A stretch of DNA of 27,541 bases from CALMFQ01 sp964495595 (lineage in GTDB: Bacteria > Pseudomonadota > Gammaproteobacteria > Burkholderiales > SCOH01): contig CAZBWH010000040.1 of the NCBI GenBank assembly GCA_964495595.1, positions 1 to 27,541 on the forward strand, read 5' to 3'. How positions within the stretch are numbered: position 1 is the stretch's first letter; the number at the start of each line of letters is the position of its first letter. A model generated the notes under the pieces. It was not told where the DNA came from. It searched no databases and worked only from the letters and a program-made list of their open reading frames with translations. The translations under genes and the position numbers were made by a program. Shown here one piece after another: positions 1 to 7,790 of the stretch.

Positions 1-14
1 ACGGTGGTTTTATG

Positions 15-32
15 CCGTCTGGTGCCAGACGG
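15..32 (-). terminator. Hairpin just downstream of guaA
   Basis: A perfect 8-bp inverted repeat (CCGTCTGG / CCAGACGG) with a 2-nt centre lies about 15 nt past the guaA stop codon. On the guaA strand it is followed by an A-rich stretch and not a T-run, so it is only terminator-like. It could instead stabilise the mRNA 3' end. Confidence 0.4.
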
Positions 33-46
33 TACGAGACATTAAA

Positions 47-1584
47 TCACTCCCATTCAATGGTGGCGGGCGGCTTGCCCGATACGTCGTACACCACCCG
101 ATTGATGCCACGTACCTCGTTGATGATACGGTTGGAGACCCGGCCCAGCAGTTCGTAAGGCAGCTCGGCCCAGTGTGCGGTCATGAAGTCGCTGGTGACT
201 ACCGCCCGCAGTGCGACCACCCATTCGTAAGTGCGGCCATCGCCCATTACGCCGACCGACTTCACCGGCAGGAACACGGCAAAGGCCTGGCTGGTCAGGT
301 CGTACCAGCTTTGGCCGTCAGCATTGCGGGTATTGCGCAGCTCGTCGATGAAAATGGCATCGGCACGCTGCAGCAGTTGTGCATAGTCGCGCTTGACTTC
401 ACCCAGAATGCGCACACCAAGGCCGGGGCCGGGGAAGGGGTGGCGGTAGACCATTTCGTGTGGCAAGCCCAGCGCAATCCCGAGTTGCCGCACCTCATCC
501 TTGAACAGCTCGCGCAACGGCTCGAGCAATTTCAGGTTCAGCGTTTCCGGCAGGCCGCCGACATTGTGGTGGCTCTTGATGGTGTGGGCTTTTTTGGTCT
601 TGCTGCCGGCCGATTCGATCACGTCGGGATAAATGGTGCCTTGCGCCAGCCAGCGGGCATTCGGCAGGTTGCCCGCTTCGCGCTGGAACACCTCGACGAA
701 TTCCCGGCCAATGATCTTGCGCTTCTGCTCCGGGTCGGTCACACCGGCCAGGTGGCCCATGAAGGTCTCGCTGGCATCAACCTGAATGACCTTCACGCCC
801 AGGTTACGGGCAAACATGTCCATCACCATCTCNNNNNNNNNNGCTGCTCGCCGATGGCACGGTGGATCAGCGCTGCGGCCACCGAGGAATCGACTCCGCC
901 AGACAGGCCGAGGATCACTTCCTCATCGCCCACCTGGGCACGGATTTTCTTTACCGCTTCGTCGATGTAGTTGGGCATCGTCCACGACGGCCGGGCGTTG
1001 CAGATGTGCAGCACGAAGCGGTGCAGGATTTCGCTGCCTTTGCGGGTGTGGGTCACTTCCGGGTGAAACTGCACACCGTAGAAACGTTTGTCTTCGTCAG
1101 CCATGGCTGCGATCGGGCAGGAGGGCGTTTCGGCGATCAGCTTGAAGCCGGCAGGCAGCTCGGTCACCTTGTCGCCGTGGCTCATCCACACATCCAGCAG
1201 GCCGTGACCCGCATCGTTACTGCGGTCCTGCAAGCCTTCCAGCAACTTTGAATGGCCACGGGCGCGGATTTCAGCGTAACCGAATTCGCGCACCGAGCCT
1301 GGCTCAACCTTGCCACCAAGCGTTTGCGCCATCCACTGCATGCCGTAGCAAATGCCCAGTACGGGAATACCCAGCTCGAACAGGGCCGGATCGGCCTGAT
1401 AATCGCTTTCGTACACTGAATTCGGGCCGCCGGAAAGAATGATGCCTTGGGGCGCAAAGGCACGGATGGCTTCCAGTGACAAATCAAACGGATGCAGCTC
1501 ACAGTAAACGTGCGCCTCGCGCACACGTCGGGCAATCAGTTGCGCCACTTGGGAGCCAAAGTCAAGAATGAGAATTTTGTCCAT
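47..1584 (-). CDS. guaA: GMP synthase (glutamine-hydrolysing), interrupted by an assembly gap
   Basis: GuaA converts XMP, ATP and glutamine to GMP in the last step of cytosolic de novo guanine nucleotide synthesis. The N-terminal class I glutamine amidotransferase has its nucleophile Cys79 in GICYGMQ, and His174 and Glu176 in FHPEVTHT. The ATP-pyrophosphatase P-loop SGGVDSS is at about 228-234, and the protein ends in the family's dimerisation domain and its usual PPATIEWE terminus. The start at 1584 gives MDKILILDFG, the normal GuaA beginning. A run of ten N (833-842) follows HRAIGEQ and precedes EMVMDMF. Family members carry about 16 more residues there, so the gap is under-sized and the two halves do not join in frame as given. 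I see assembly damage, not a pseudogene. guaB is not adjacent; smpB lies upstream on the same strand, 134 bp away. Confidence 0.97.
833..842. other. Assembly gap (10 N) inside guaA
   Basis: Ten consecutive N. Flanking codons read ...GEQ plus the first base of a probable Leu codon on one side and Glu-Met-Val-Met on the other. From the conserved GuaA sequence I expect about 47 missing bases, so the 10 N is probably a placeholder. Confidence 0.98.
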
Positions 1585-1602
1585 GCCGGTTGTCCTGTCT
1601 GC

Positions 1603-1622
1603 AAAAATGGCGAAGCAGCCAT
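1603..1622 (-). terminator. Weak hairpin between smpB and guaA
   Basis: On the minus strand ATGGC and GCCAT form a 5-bp stem around a 6-nt loop, followed by a short T-run, about 20-40 nt upstream of the guaA start. It may be a weak smpB terminator or part of the guaA leader. The stem is short, so confidence is low. Confidence 0.25.
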
Positions 1623-1718
1623 GCGCAAGGGCACGGTTGCTTCCTGGCTGGTGCTCGGCTGGCTCTGTTGACTCGGGATTGAAAGATCGCAAAACCGGAA
1701 TCGACAGTGCCTGGCACC

Positions 1719-2165
1719 TCAACGCTTGTTACGCATCAAGCGGGCTTTTTCACGATCCCACTCGCGGTTCTTTTCAGTTTCACGCTTGTCGTGCTGTTTC
1801 TTGCCCTTGGCCAGCCCGATCTCGGCCTTGATCCGGCCCTTGGTAAAATGTAGGTCAAGGGGAACCAGTGTATAGCCGGCACGTTCCACCTTGCCGATCA
1901 GCTTGCGTATCTGTTCATTGTGCAGCAGCAGTTTGCGGGTGCGGGTGGGGTCCGGGTGGATATGCGTCGAGGCCGTAGGCAGTGGCGTGATGTGGCTGCC
2001 CAGCAGGAACAGCTCGCCATGCTTGACGATGACGTAAGCCTCCTTGATCTGTATCCGGCCGGCGCGGATGGCTTTGACTTCCCAGCCCTCCAGCACAATG
2101 CCTGCCTCGTACTTTTCCTCGATGAAGTAATCGTGGAATGCCTTGCGGTTATTGACAATGCTCAT
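1719..2165 (-). CDS. smpB: SsrA-binding protein SmpB
   Basis: SmpB binds tmRNA and delivers it to ribosomes stalled on broken mRNAs (trans-translation). The 148-residue product has the family's usual length. It shows the beta-barrel core with GWEVKAIRAGRIQIKEAYV at about 27-45 and the LLGSHITPL segment. The highly basic C-terminal tail (GKKQHDKRE ... EKARLMRNKR) is the part that enters the decoding centre in known SmpB. It starts with MSIVNNRKAFHDYFI, typical for the family. It is divergent from ratA-rnfH across a 108-bp region, an arrangement common in proteobacteria. Confidence 0.97.
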   Translation of the reverse strand: MSIVNNRKAFHDYFIEEKYEAGIVLEGWEVKAIRAGRIQIKEAYVIVKHGELFLLGSHITPLPTASTHIHPDPTRTRKLLLHNEQIRKLIGKVERAGYTLVPLDLHFTKGRIKAEIGLAKGKKQHDKRETEKNREWDREKARLMRNKR

Positions 2166-2233
2166 GCGTTGGTGGCTTTAGCTGCCGGCGTTCGTCCGGC
2201 TGTCGATTTGCCGTGAGTCGCGCCGATGAATTG

Positions 2234-2254
2234 GGTAAAATCGCGTATTTTACC
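2234..2254. promoter_or_regulatory. Palindrome with back-to-back -10-like boxes between smpB and ratA
   Basis: GGTAAAAT (2234-2241), a 5-nt centre, then ATTTTACC (2247-2254) form a perfect 8-bp inverted repeat. Each arm contains TAAAAT, close to a sigma-70 -10 box, one on each strand. No convincing -35 box was found on either side. It may be an overlapping divergent promoter or an operator. The function is inferred from position only. Confidence 0.4.
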
Positions 2255-2273
2255 AGCATTTCAGAGTTCACCG

Positions 2274-2717
2274 ATGCATCAGGTAATCAAGACTGTGCTG
2301 GTCGAGCATACCGCGCAGCAAATGTACGATCTGGTTGAACAGATTGAGCAATACCATGAATTCCTGCCGTGGTGCGGCGGGACTGAAGTCAGGCAGAGAG
2401 AAGGGCTGCAGACGGTCGCAACCTTGCATATCGACTACCACGGGCTGAAACATCATTTCACCACCCGTAACCAGAATACTCCCGGAGAGAAAATCGACAT
2501 GCTGCTGGTCGATGGCCCGTTTCGCCATCTGGAAGGCGTGTGGCGCTTCATTCCGCTTGCTGACTACGCCTGCAAGGTTGAATTCCGTCTGGAATATGAG
2601 TTCGCCAGCTCCATGCTTGAGAAGGCAGTCGGGCCTGTGTTCAGCAAGATCGCCAACACGTTCGTCGATGCCTTTGTCAAACGGGCTGAACGCATCTATC
2701 GCCAGACCACTTCATAA
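2274..2717 (+). CDS. ratA: RatA family protein (START-like, ribosome-associated toxin / coenzyme Q-binding family)
   Basis: This is a 147-residue START/polyketide-cyclase-like protein. Family members include E. coli RatA, reported to interfere with 50S-30S association, and the related Coq10 proteins that bind ubiquinone. The opening (MHQVIKTVLVEHTAQQMYDLVEQIEQYHEFLPWC) and VDGPFRHLEGVWRFIPL in the middle are typical of the family. The ATG at 2274 is preferred because upstream in-frame sequence runs through the palindromic promoter region. No strong ribosome binding site precedes it. It is followed after 18 bp by rnfH, the classical ratA-rnfH pair divergent from smpB. Confidence 0.9.
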   Translation: MHQVIKTVLVEHTAQQMYDLVEQIEQYHEFLPWCGGTEVRQREGLQTVATLHIDYHGLKHHFTTRNQNTPGEKIDMLLVDGPFRHLEGVWRFIPLADYACKVEFRLEYEFASSMLEKAVGPVFSKIANTFVDAFVKRAERIYRQTTS

Positions 2718-2735
2718 GTGGTAGGGGACGCAATC

Positions 2736-3020
2736 ATGCAGATTGAAGTCGTATACGCTTTGCCAGAGCGGCAGACACTATTGATGCTGGACGTGCCGGA
2801 AGGATCCACCGCAGCAGAAGCCATCGCCCGTTCGGGCCTGCTTGACCGGCACCCGGAGTTGACCAGGGATACGCTGCGGCTGGGGATTTTTTCCCGTAGC
2901 ATCTGCGCCGACACCGTATTGCAGACCGGTGACCGGGTAGAGATCTACCGATCCTTGCTGGCAGATCCCAAACAATCCCGTCGCTGGCGAGCTGACGCCA
3001 CCTCACGCACCAGAAAATGA
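2736..3020 (+). CDS. rnfH: RnfH family ubiquitin-like fold protein (UPF0125)
   Basis: A 94-residue small protein with the beta-grasp fold of the RnfH/UPF0125 family. It shows MQIEVVYALPERQ at the start, the VPEGSTAAEAIARSGLL motif, and the conserved end DRVEIYRSLLADPKQSRRWRAD. The cellular role is not firmly known: the name derives from rnf clusters, but most copies, like this one, sit behind ratA. The ATG at 2736 has a good AGGGG ribosome binding site 8 nt upstream. A GTG at 2718 is possible but would leave no spacing from ratA. It is probably co-transcribed with ratA. Confidence 0.92.
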   Translation: MQIEVVYALPERQTLLMLDVPEGSTAAEAIARSGLLDRHPELTRDTLRLGIFSRSICADTVLQTGDRVEIYRSLLADPKQSRRWRADATSRTRK

Positions 3021-3045
3021 CCGAATGAATCGCTGATTGATTCGG
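3021..3045 (+). terminator. Imperfect palindrome immediately after rnfH
   Basis: Directly after the rnfH stop codon, CCGAAT and ATTCGG flank an inner AATC/GATT pair, giving a 25-nt near-perfect hairpin with one G-G mismatch. No T-run follows. It is terminator-like or an mRNA-stabilising hairpin between rnfH and the convergent gene at 3161. Confidence 0.35.
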
Positions 3046-3160
3046 CGAGTGGAATGAAGCGCAAAGAGGCAGGCACACAGAGCGCTGCACGGCTACTCCA
3101 CCAGATGACAGGTCGCCAAGTGGCAGGCTTCACCCGCGCAGCCAATCAGTCTGCGCTTTC

Positions 3161-3634
3161 CTAACCTGCCGCCGAACGGGCCGCAGACCGCCGGTCAAGT
3201 TCGCCACGCAAGCGACGATCCGGCCTTTCCATCCGCCGTCGTTCAGCCTGGCTGCCTAGCTGTATTTCGCGATCCCCACGACGATCTTCGCCTGAGCGCC
3301 GATCCTCGCCAGCACGTCTTTCGATACCTGCAGGCATGCCATTGATGAAATACATCCGCGCAGGCTTGATCAGCCGATCAATAAAATCCAGCAAGTCATC
3401 CTGTAGGTAATGTGCCTTGCCATTGATCAGCAGGAACGAAATAACCGGATTGGCTTTACGGTCATTGCTCAGCCAGGCAAGTGCATCCTTTTGCATCATG
3501 AAAGGTTGCAGGAAATCAGCGGCCTGCTGTTCGGTCAACAGCTTTTCGGGCCTTTTGCCAGGAGCCAAAGCTGGCCCATAAGCCGTTTTTGCGCTGCGCA
3601 TTTTCTTCCAGATCTCCTTTAGATCGAATGGCAT
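3161..3634 (-). CDS. Unknown protein with excisionase/MerR-like HTH-like domain and Arg-rich tail
   Basis: The 157-residue product is not recognised as a named family. Residues about 32-92 (LLTEQQAADFLQ ... GKAHYLQDDLLDFIDRLI) follow the pattern of a diverged HTH_17/excisionase domain: a helix with AA..FL, a turn, then an hydrophobic strand pair and a Y..DLL.FI helix. From about residue 105 the chain becomes strongly charged, with repeated ERRAGEDRRSGEDRR-type motifs and further RRR/DRR units to the end. The start has an excellent AGGAGAGG site. It is convergent with rnfH and divergent from the AT-rich gap. A DNA- or RNA-binding role is inference; the low-complexity tail might equally bind nucleic acid or be a disordered linker. 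Confidence 0.75.
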   Translation of the reverse strand: MPFDLKEIWKKMRSAKTAYGPALAPGKRPEKLLTEQQAADFLQPFMMQKDALAWLSNDRKANPVISFLLINGKAHYLQDDLLDFIDRLIKPARMYFINGMPAGIERRAGEDRRSGEDRRGDREIQLGSQAERRRMERPDRRLRGELDRRSAARSAAG

Positions 3635-3659
3635 CGTACGTCCTCTCCTTGCCGGGGTC

Positions 3660-4015
3660 TTATTGGTATGAACCTACTACATAGCAAGTTTTTTGCCAGA
3701 TACAAAATATCAATTAAATCAATATGATACAATGCGCGTAGCCGATGAATGCTTCGCCACTGTAAAGTTTGGCGACATATATGTGCAGGTTGGCATATTG
3801 ATCATTGCCGATCAGCTGTGTCTGCCTATGCTGGCTGCCAGCAAGTCGCTACCACGGTTGATTGCCGCATCGAGCAGGTCGAAAATTTGTCAATCAAAAA
3901 CCGTAGCTTGCATGCCAATATTTTTACTTGTCATATCTATTGTTTTATTAGAGAATAATAATAGAGTAAATAGTTTAGATATATGGTGTACGTAATACAA
4001 AGCAAACCGCGCAAC
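3660..4015. other. AT-rich gene-free stretch upstream of the diguanylate cyclase
   Basis: The 505 bp between the genes at 3161 and 4140 contain no gene I can support. The segment about 3690-4015 is visibly AT-rich against GC-rich neighbours. It holds an imperfect palindrome at 3937-3964 (CTATT ... AATAG arms) and several AT-rich -10-like hexamers, among them TACAAT near 3729 on the plus strand. It probably carries promoters for one or both flanking genes. Base composition suggests either a regulatory region or a residue of acquired DNA. Confidence 0.45.
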
Positions 4016-4139
4016 CGTTTTTAAGCAGCAGAAGCAAAGCTAGGCAAGGTGATGCCAGGCCTGGCTGCAGTAACGAACATACGATCCGGAACATGATTGC
4101 CCGGTTGTATCGCAACTTGATCAATGACAAGGGGATGAC

Positions 4140-5450
4140 ATGCTTGCACGACTGATGAACCGCGTCGTAGCGTCAGTAAGATATCAAGGTGGCGACACCG
4201 AGGTTGAGCAGACACCGCTGCAGTTGCTCAAGCGGCAACTCAATCATGTCGAACGCCGGTTGCGTTTTGTCGGCAAGCTGGAGCGCAACTTCCAGCAATC
4301 GTATGCCCGTAATTTCAAGAATCAGGCGCGTGCCAGTTTCATCAGCCTGTTGTTTTTTCTCTCGCTGACCAGTTTCACCGATTTGCTGCTTGTGCCCAAG
4401 CTGGCGCAAACCCTGTTTGTCATCCGGCTGGGGTTCCTCGGCGCATTGATCGGCATTTTCGCCATGACCCGTGCAGACTGGTACGTACGGCATCACCAGA
4501 AGGTCACTGTCGCATTCATGTCGGTATTCAGTGCTTGCCTGCTGGTTATTGCCTGTCTGCACGAGTCGCCTTACAAGCACTTCTACAATGCGGCAATCGG
4601 TGGCGTGATGACCTGTTGTTACGCTATTTCCCGCCTGCAGTTCCGCTATAGCGGCATTGCTGCCGCCATCGTCATTCTTGCGGCCAACCTGTGCTGGGTA
4701 TGGGTGGATCATGCCGGTGCGAATATCCTGATTCTCTATAACAGCTACACGCTGATTGCTGCGTTTTTTGCCTTGCTGACGACCTATGTGCTGGAGCAGG
4801 CTCAGCGGAGAATTTACCTGCAGGACCGGATTCTCAAGCTGGAGAAAGTCTCGCTGACCGAAGCCAATGTGCGTTTGAACTCACTGAGCTCGCTGGACGG
4901 TCTGACCGGAATAGCCAATCGCCGTGGGTTCGACGACAAGATGGGGGAGGAGTGGAACCGTGCCCAAAGGTCGAGGCAACCCATCAGCCTGCTGATGATC
5001 GACGTCGACTACTTCAAGCGATACAACGATTGCTATGGCCATCTGCGCGGTGACATCTGCCTGAAGCAGGTTGCTGCGACCTTGCAACGGCTGGCGACCC
5101 GGCCAGGCGATATCGTTGCTCGTTATGGCGGAGAAGAATTTGCCATTGTGCTGTCGGGCACCGACAGCCGCCAGGCGCGCAGTGTGGCTCAAGAAGCGCT
5201 GCAGTCGATCTGGGAATTGAATGTTCCACATGCCAATTCCGAAATTGAAAGCAGGGTTACGCTCAGCATCGGCGTGGCGTCAATGTGGCCAAGTACTGAT
5301 AACCGCCCCGAGGATCTGGTGTCCAAGGCCGACGAAGCGCTGTATCGGGCAAAGGATGCAGGGCGGAACAGGATTGCGCTGTACTACGAAGTTGGGCGCA
5401 GTAATCTGCGCAGCGCGCCGCCTTCAGGTGCAGTTGGTCAGGCCGCCTGA
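4140..5450 (+). CDS. Membrane-bound diguanylate cyclase (GGDEF)
   Basis: The enzyme makes cyclic di-GMP from two GTP. The first 60 residues are soluble and charged. About six hydrophobic segments follow (roughly residues 65-215), then a short helical linker (LEQAQRRIYLQDRILKLEKV). The GGDEF domain covers about 250-415. The active-site signature reads GGEEF, and an intact inhibitory-site RxxD (RPGD) sits five residues before it, so feedback inhibition by c-di-GMP is likely. DVDYFKRYND and DEALYRAKDAGRNR are also typical. The membrane region is not a recognised sensor such as MASE1 or 7TMR to my eye. The ATG at 4140 has AAGGGGA upstream. It is monocistronic and ends at a strong bidirectional terminator. 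The two PilZ-like proteins at 10329 and 12079 are possible, unproven, readers of its product. Confidence 0.93.
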   Translation: MLARLMNRVVASVRYQGGDTEVEQTPLQLLKRQLNHVERRLRFVGKLERNFQQSYARNFKNQARASFISLLFFLSLTSFTDLLLVPKLAQTLFVIRLGFLGALIGIFAMTRADWYVRHHQKVTVAFMSVFSACLLVIACLHESPYKHFYNAAIGGVMTCCYAISRLQFRYSGIAAAIVILAANLCWVWVDHAGANILILYNSYTLIAAFFALLTTYVLEQAQRRIYLQDRILKLEKVSLTEANVRLNSLSSLDGLTGIANRRGFDDKMGEEWNRAQRSRQPISLLMIDVDYFKRYNDCYGHLRGDICLKQVAATLQRLATRPGDIVARYGGEEFAIVLSGTDSRQARSVAQEALQSIWELNVPHANSEIESRVTLSIGVASMWPSTDNRPEDLVSKADEALYRAKDAGRNRIALYYEVGRSNLRSAPPSGAVGQAA

Positions 5451-5495
5451 GCTGCCCCGGAAAAGCTGCCGTCCGGCAGCCACCTGAATGGTAAA

Positions 5496-5536
5496 AAAAG
5501 CCCGCCGGCCCGAAATAAACGGGCCGGCGGGCTTTT
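5496..5536. terminator. Bidirectional intrinsic terminator
   Basis: A perfect 17-bp inverted repeat (5496-5512 and 5520-5536) has a 7-nt loop. It has a GC-rich core flanked by AAAA on one side and TTTT on the other, so it can terminate transcription from both strands. It lies between the convergent diguanylate cyclase and helicase genes. Confidence 0.93.
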
Positions 5537-5554
5537 AGTCATGATGACGAACCG

Positions 5555-7168
5555 TTATGCGTTGTCGAATCCCGAACGGCCGCGTGGTGCACCTGAGCCA
5601 TGGGATTTGCCAAAACTGCGGCCCTCATGCCCCGTTGTAAAGCGCTGGCTATCCTTGCTGCCAGTCCGGCCGTTCTCGCTGAATGCCGAATGGCGGTTGC
5701 CGCCAAAACCTGGCTTGCGCTGCTCCTGGTTCCAGGCAGGTTGCCGCTCCTGGAATCCACGGCTGTTCCGGTCTCCACGCTGGCCTTCGCGAGTTTGATC
5801 GCCGCCAGATGTGTTGCCGAAACTGCGAGGCTGCTCGGTAAAGCTGCGGGGCTGATCACCGAAGCTGCCTCGGTTGCCACCAAAGCTACGCGGCTCTTGT
5901 GCTGACCGTTGGCTACCTTCGCGAAACGAGCCGTTACGGTTGCCGTTCGGATTGCCAAAGCCGCGACCGCCGGCCGAACGTTCACCATTGCGGCCACGAG
6001 GGCCGCCGGCGGACTTGTTGCGTGGGCGGGAAGATGGTTCGAGTCCAGGGAGTGTGGTCTCGGGAATCATCTGGGTGGTAAAACGCTCGATATTCCGAAC
6101 CTGACGAACCTCTCCGTGTGCTGCGAGGCTGATAGCGATGCCTTCCCGTCCTGCCCGCCCGGTGCGGCCAATCCGGTGAACATAATCCTCCACCTGACGC
6201 GGCAGATCAAAGTTGATGACGTGGCTGATTCCGGGAACATCAATCCCGCGTGCGGCGACATCGGTGGCCACCAGAACCTTCACCTGCCCGCGACGCAATT
6301 CCGTCAGTGTCCGGTTGCGTTCCCGCTGGGACATGTCGCCATGCAGGGCACGGGTGGAAAACCCCTGAGCCGACAGATTGTCGGCCAGATCGTCTGCCGA
6401 TCGCTTGGTCGAGGTGAAAACGACAGCTTGCTCAATGGATGTGTCGCGCAGCAAGGCATCCAGCAAACGGTTTTTGTGTCCGAAGTCATCAGCATACATC
6501 AGCTTCTGGGCGATCTTTGGCTTGTTTTTTTCTACCGGCGCGATTTCGATCCGGGTAGCCTGACGGGTTACCCCTTCAGCCAGCTTTCCAACCACGCCGT
6601 CCAGCGTGGCAGAGAACAGTAATGTCTGACGGCTTGATGGCGTCATCGATGCAATGGTTTCGATGTCGTCGATGAACCCCATGTCCAGCATGCGGTCAGC
6701 TTCGTCCAGTACCAGCACTTCCAGTCGAGAAAAATCGACTCGACGGCTGGTGGCCAGGTCAAGCAGACGACCCGGTGTTGCGACCAGAACCTCGTAAGGG
6801 GCCTTCATTGAGCGCAATTGTTGCGGGTAGGCTGTACCCCCTACGACGCATACGGTCCGAACACGGCGCAGATTACGGCTATAGGTTTCGGCGGCGGTTT
6901 TCACCTGTTGCGCCAGTTCCCGCGTAGGAGTCAGCACAAGGATTCGTGGGCCGTTTGCCTGTACGGGGGAAGGAGAGGTCAGCCGCTCCAGCGACGGCAG
7001 CATGAAGGCAGCGGTCTTGCCACTACCGGTTTGCGAGGAAACCAGCAGATCGCCCCCGGCCAGTGCGGCGGGGATGGCTTGCAGCTGCACCGGGGTTGGC
7101 TGCTCGTAACCCTGTTCCTGCAATACCTTGACAATGGAAGGGTTGAGACCCAACTCGGAAAAGTTCAT
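5555..7168 (-). CDS. rhlE: ATP-dependent DEAD-box RNA helicase, RhlE-like
   Basis: An RNA helicase of the RhlE/CsdA type, 537 residues. The motifs are all present: Q-motif region around 22-30, Walker A SSQTGSGKT (44-52), PTRELAQQ (81-88), TPGR (131-134), DEAD (155-158), SAT (186-188), ATDVAARGID (301-310) and HRIGRTGR (331-338). From about residue 380 the chain becomes low complexity: Gly-, Arg-, Ser- and Asn-rich with repeated PRSFG/RSFG units, the kind of tail that helps RNA binding and condensation in cold and RNA-decay helicases. The start at 7168 is the natural MNFSELGL. A good promoter about 280 bp upstream implies a long leader. The exact paralog (RhlE1, RhlE2 or DbpA-like) cannot be fixed here. 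Confidence 0.94.
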   Translation of the reverse strand: MNFSELGLNPSIVKVLQEQGYEQPTPVQLQAIPAALAGGDLLVSSQTGSGKTAAFMLPSLERLTSPSPVQANGPRILVLTPTRELAQQVKTAAETYSRNLRRVRTVCVVGGTAYPQQLRSMKAPYEVLVATPGRLLDLATSRRVDFSRLEVLVLDEADRMLDMGFIDDIETIASMTPSSRQTLLFSATLDGVVGKLAEGVTRQATRIEIAPVEKNKPKIAQKLMYADDFGHKNRLLDALLRDTSIEQAVVFTSTKRSADDLADNLSAQGFSTRALHGDMSQRERNRTLTELRRGQVKVLVATDVAARGIDVPGISHVINFDLPRQVEDYVHRIGRTGRAGREGIAISLAAHGEVRQVRNIERFTTQMIPETTLPGLEPSSRPRNKSAGGPRGRNGERSAGGRGFGNPNGNRNGSFREGSQRSAQEPRSFGGNRGSFGDQPRSFTEQPRSFGNTSGGDQTREGQRGDRNSRGFQERQPAWNQEQRKPGFGGNRHSAFSENGRTGSKDSQRFTTGHEGRSFGKSHGSGAPRGRSGFDNA

Positions 7169-7443
7169 GTGTATCCTTTCAAGACAATAGTCTGGCAGCC
7201 GGTACGCGAATGAAGGAACCGGGTATGCCTGTTCTGAGTGCGGCGGTCAAAATGGAAAATCAAACGCCGCGCGAATTCATCGCGCTAACCGGAAGCCCTG
7301 GACGTCGTCTCGCAGGCGTATATTCGGTATGAGGGTCAGGAACGATGAGGCTGTGGAATACAGGCCTCGGGAGGAGCGGCACACCCTGAAAGAATCCGGT
7401 GCCGTCAAATAACTGCCGTCTGCTGCATTGCACAAGTCTGCGC

Positions 7444-7471
7444 ATTATAAAGGCTTTTCAGAATTTGTATA
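7444..7471 (-). promoter_or_regulatory. Sigma-70-like promoter for the helicase
   Basis: On the minus strand TATACA (7471-7466, 4 of 6 to the -35 consensus) and a perfect TATAAT (7449-7444) are separated by 16 bp. Transcription would begin near 7437, giving a leader of about 270 nt before the helicase start. The -35 overlaps an inverted repeat, TGTATA (7466-7471) / TATACA (7477-7482), that could be an operator. Confidence 0.5.
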
Positions 7472-7624
7472 CCTTTTATACATGCCTTGCTGGCGATGCC
7501 AGCAGCAGCGGGGTCACGCAAGTTGGCGAGAATGCAGTGCTATTCATCAGAAAATTTCGCCATGATGGTTGGCTTGCCATACAAACTGTTCAGGCAATGG
7601 CTCCGCAAGCAACTTTTCATGTAA

Positions 7625-7654
7625 TTGTCACATTGCTAGTCCGTGAATTATCAG
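7625..7654 (+). promoter_or_regulatory. Candidate promoter for the Rieske oxygenase
   Basis: TTGTCA (7625-7630, 5 of 6 to consensus) and TATCAG (7649-7654, 4 of 6) are separated by 18 bp. Transcription would begin close to the first TTACGGTAAA element at 7661-7670, a position suited to repression. The prediction is weak because the -10 is poor. Confidence 0.3.
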
Positions 7655-7660
7655 CACTTT

Positions 7661-7738
7661 TTACGGTAAATTGGCTTGCTAAGGGGGGGCAAACGGGGCA
7701 CACTACGCGGCTTTCACTTTTTGCAACTTTTACCGTAA
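7661..7738. repeat. Paired inverted TTACGGTAAA elements (candidate operator pair)
   Basis: TTACGGTAAA (7661-7670) and its exact reverse complement TTTACCGTAA (7729-7738) lie 68 bp apart. Each is itself nearly palindromic (TTAC-N-GTAA). Their placement 50-130 bp upstream of the Rieske gene suggests binding of a dimeric regulator to two sites, or a looped arrangement. No regulator gene is adjacent. Confidence 0.4.
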
Positions 7739-7790
7739 TCTCGCTTGGCGAGTTCGGGTATTGCTAACCTTCGACCTGGGGGTCTGGAAT

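Larger units (their letters stand above)
7169..7790. other. 622-bp divergent regulatory region between the helicase and the Rieske gene
   Basis: No gene is supported here. The helicase-side half holds the putative long leader and promoter. A 7-bp perfect hairpin (TGCTGGC / GCCAGCA) is at 7488-7504. The oxygenase-side half is AT-richer and contains the paired TTTAC(G/C)GTAA elements listed separately and a run of seven G at 7683-7689. A 122-codon plus-strand reading frame crosses the region, but I see no family resemblance or ribosome binding site. Confidence 0.5.

Noticed and set aside
173..970. 265-codon plus-strand reading frame opposite guaA
   Set aside because: It lies antisense to a clear GuaA, crosses the assembly gap, and shows no family resemblance.
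3693..3995. 100-codon frame in the AT-rich gap
   Set aside because: No ribosome binding site, unusual composition and no recognisable protein family; it ends in AT-rich sequence before the cyclase leader.
4140..5450. Dual-function cyclase/phosphodiesterase
   Set aside because: No EAL or HD-GYP domain follows the GGDEF; the protein ends about 20 residues after it.
7399..7767. 122-codon plus-strand frame in the helicase-Rieske gap
   Set aside because: No ribosome binding site or recognisable domain; the stretch holds promoter-like and repeat elements.
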